Assembly (NCBI GenBank): GCA_020439485.1
Contig: JAGQSP010000260.1
Span: forward strand, 1-6,034
Reading direction: 5' to 3'
Length of the DNA: 6,034 bases
DNA from: Acidimicrobiales bacterium
Lineage (GTDB): Bacteria; Actinomycetota; Acidimicrobiia; Acidimicrobiales; Poriferisodalaceae
Every line of letters begins with the position of its first letter. Position 1 is the stretch's first letter. The translations under genes and the position numbers were made by a program. This document shows, one piece after another, positions 5,990-6,034 of this stretch. Under the pieces are notes generated by a model. It saw only the letters and a program-made list of their open reading frames with translations. It had not been told where the DNA came from and did no database searches.

Positions 5990-6034
5990 TCAAGCTCCGA
6001 CGCCGGTGCGCGCCGACGATGCGGCGTCGATCAG
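5990..6034 (-). CDS. Possible last codons of an upstream minus-strand gene (speculative)
   Basis: One minus-strand frame is open from the window edge to a TGA at 5990-5992, encoding LIDAASSARTGVGA. If real, it is the C-terminus of a gene 55 bp upstream of, and co-directional with, the aldehyde dehydrogenase gene. Fourteen residues cannot identify a family, and short open frames are common in GC-rich DNA. An 8-bp inverted repeat, CGACGCCG (5998-6005) with CGGCGTCG (6022-6029), lies inside it, more likely compositional than functional. Confidence 0.2.
   Translation of the reverse strand: MIDAASSARTGVGA

Noticed and set aside
22..6019. 13-bp direct repeat TGCGCGCCGACGA at 22-34 and 6007-6019, near the two window ends
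   Set aside because: At this base composition about one chance 13-bp match is expected in a 6-kb window, one copy is inside putA coding sequence, and there are no mobile-element features, so it is not treated as an attachment site or terminal repeat.
5998..6029. 8-bp inverted repeat CGACGCCG/CGGCGTCG with a 16-nt loop as a terminator
   Set aside because: No T-run follows on either strand, the loop is long, and such GC repeats are common here; its position relative to any gene end is uncertain because the window stops.

Overview
The window is G+C-rich, almost fully coding DNA from a chromosome-like context. GC-rich codons, spacers of 0 to 60 bp, an actinobacterial-style PutA C-terminus, and start codons without Shine-Dalgarno sequences but with TAnnnT boxes 6-7 nt upstream all suggest a high-GC actinobacterium. 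An Acidimicrobiia-like lineage is possible, but that is inference. I see no RNA genes, insertion sequences, CRISPR arrays or phage genes.

Layout from left to right: (1) the C-terminal part of a PutA-type L-glutamate gamma-semialdehyde dehydrogenase on the plus strand, ending at 731; (2) a convergent minus-strand gene (732-3308) for a membrane-anchored CHASE-like/PAS/GGDEF/EAL cyclic-di-GMP protein, whose stop codon abuts that of putA with no base between; (3) an NfsA-type NADPH:FMN nitroreductase/flavin reductase (3369-4103, minus), co-directional with and upstream of the cyclic-di-GMP gene; (4) a small DUF1330 protein (4140-4433, plus), divergent from nfsA across a 36-bp spacer; (5) a 490-residue NAD-type aldehyde dehydrogenase (4462-5934, minus), convergent with DUF1330; (6) about 100 bp at the right edge with a candidate promoter and possibly the last codons of another minus-strand gene.

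Functionally this is a mixture of oxidative metabolism (proline/glutamate semialdehyde oxidation, aldehyde oxidation, flavin-dependent reduction of nitro compounds or quinones) and one second-messenger gene. No gene order here points to a known multi-gene system, and I do not see strong evidence of a new one. The points most worth checking are the residue change in an otherwise complete EAL active site, the perfect 14-bp palindrome just in front of that gene's start codon, the apparent leaderless promoters, the zero-spacing convergent stop codons, and the excess of CGATCG in the first 4.2 kb against none in the last 1.8 kb.
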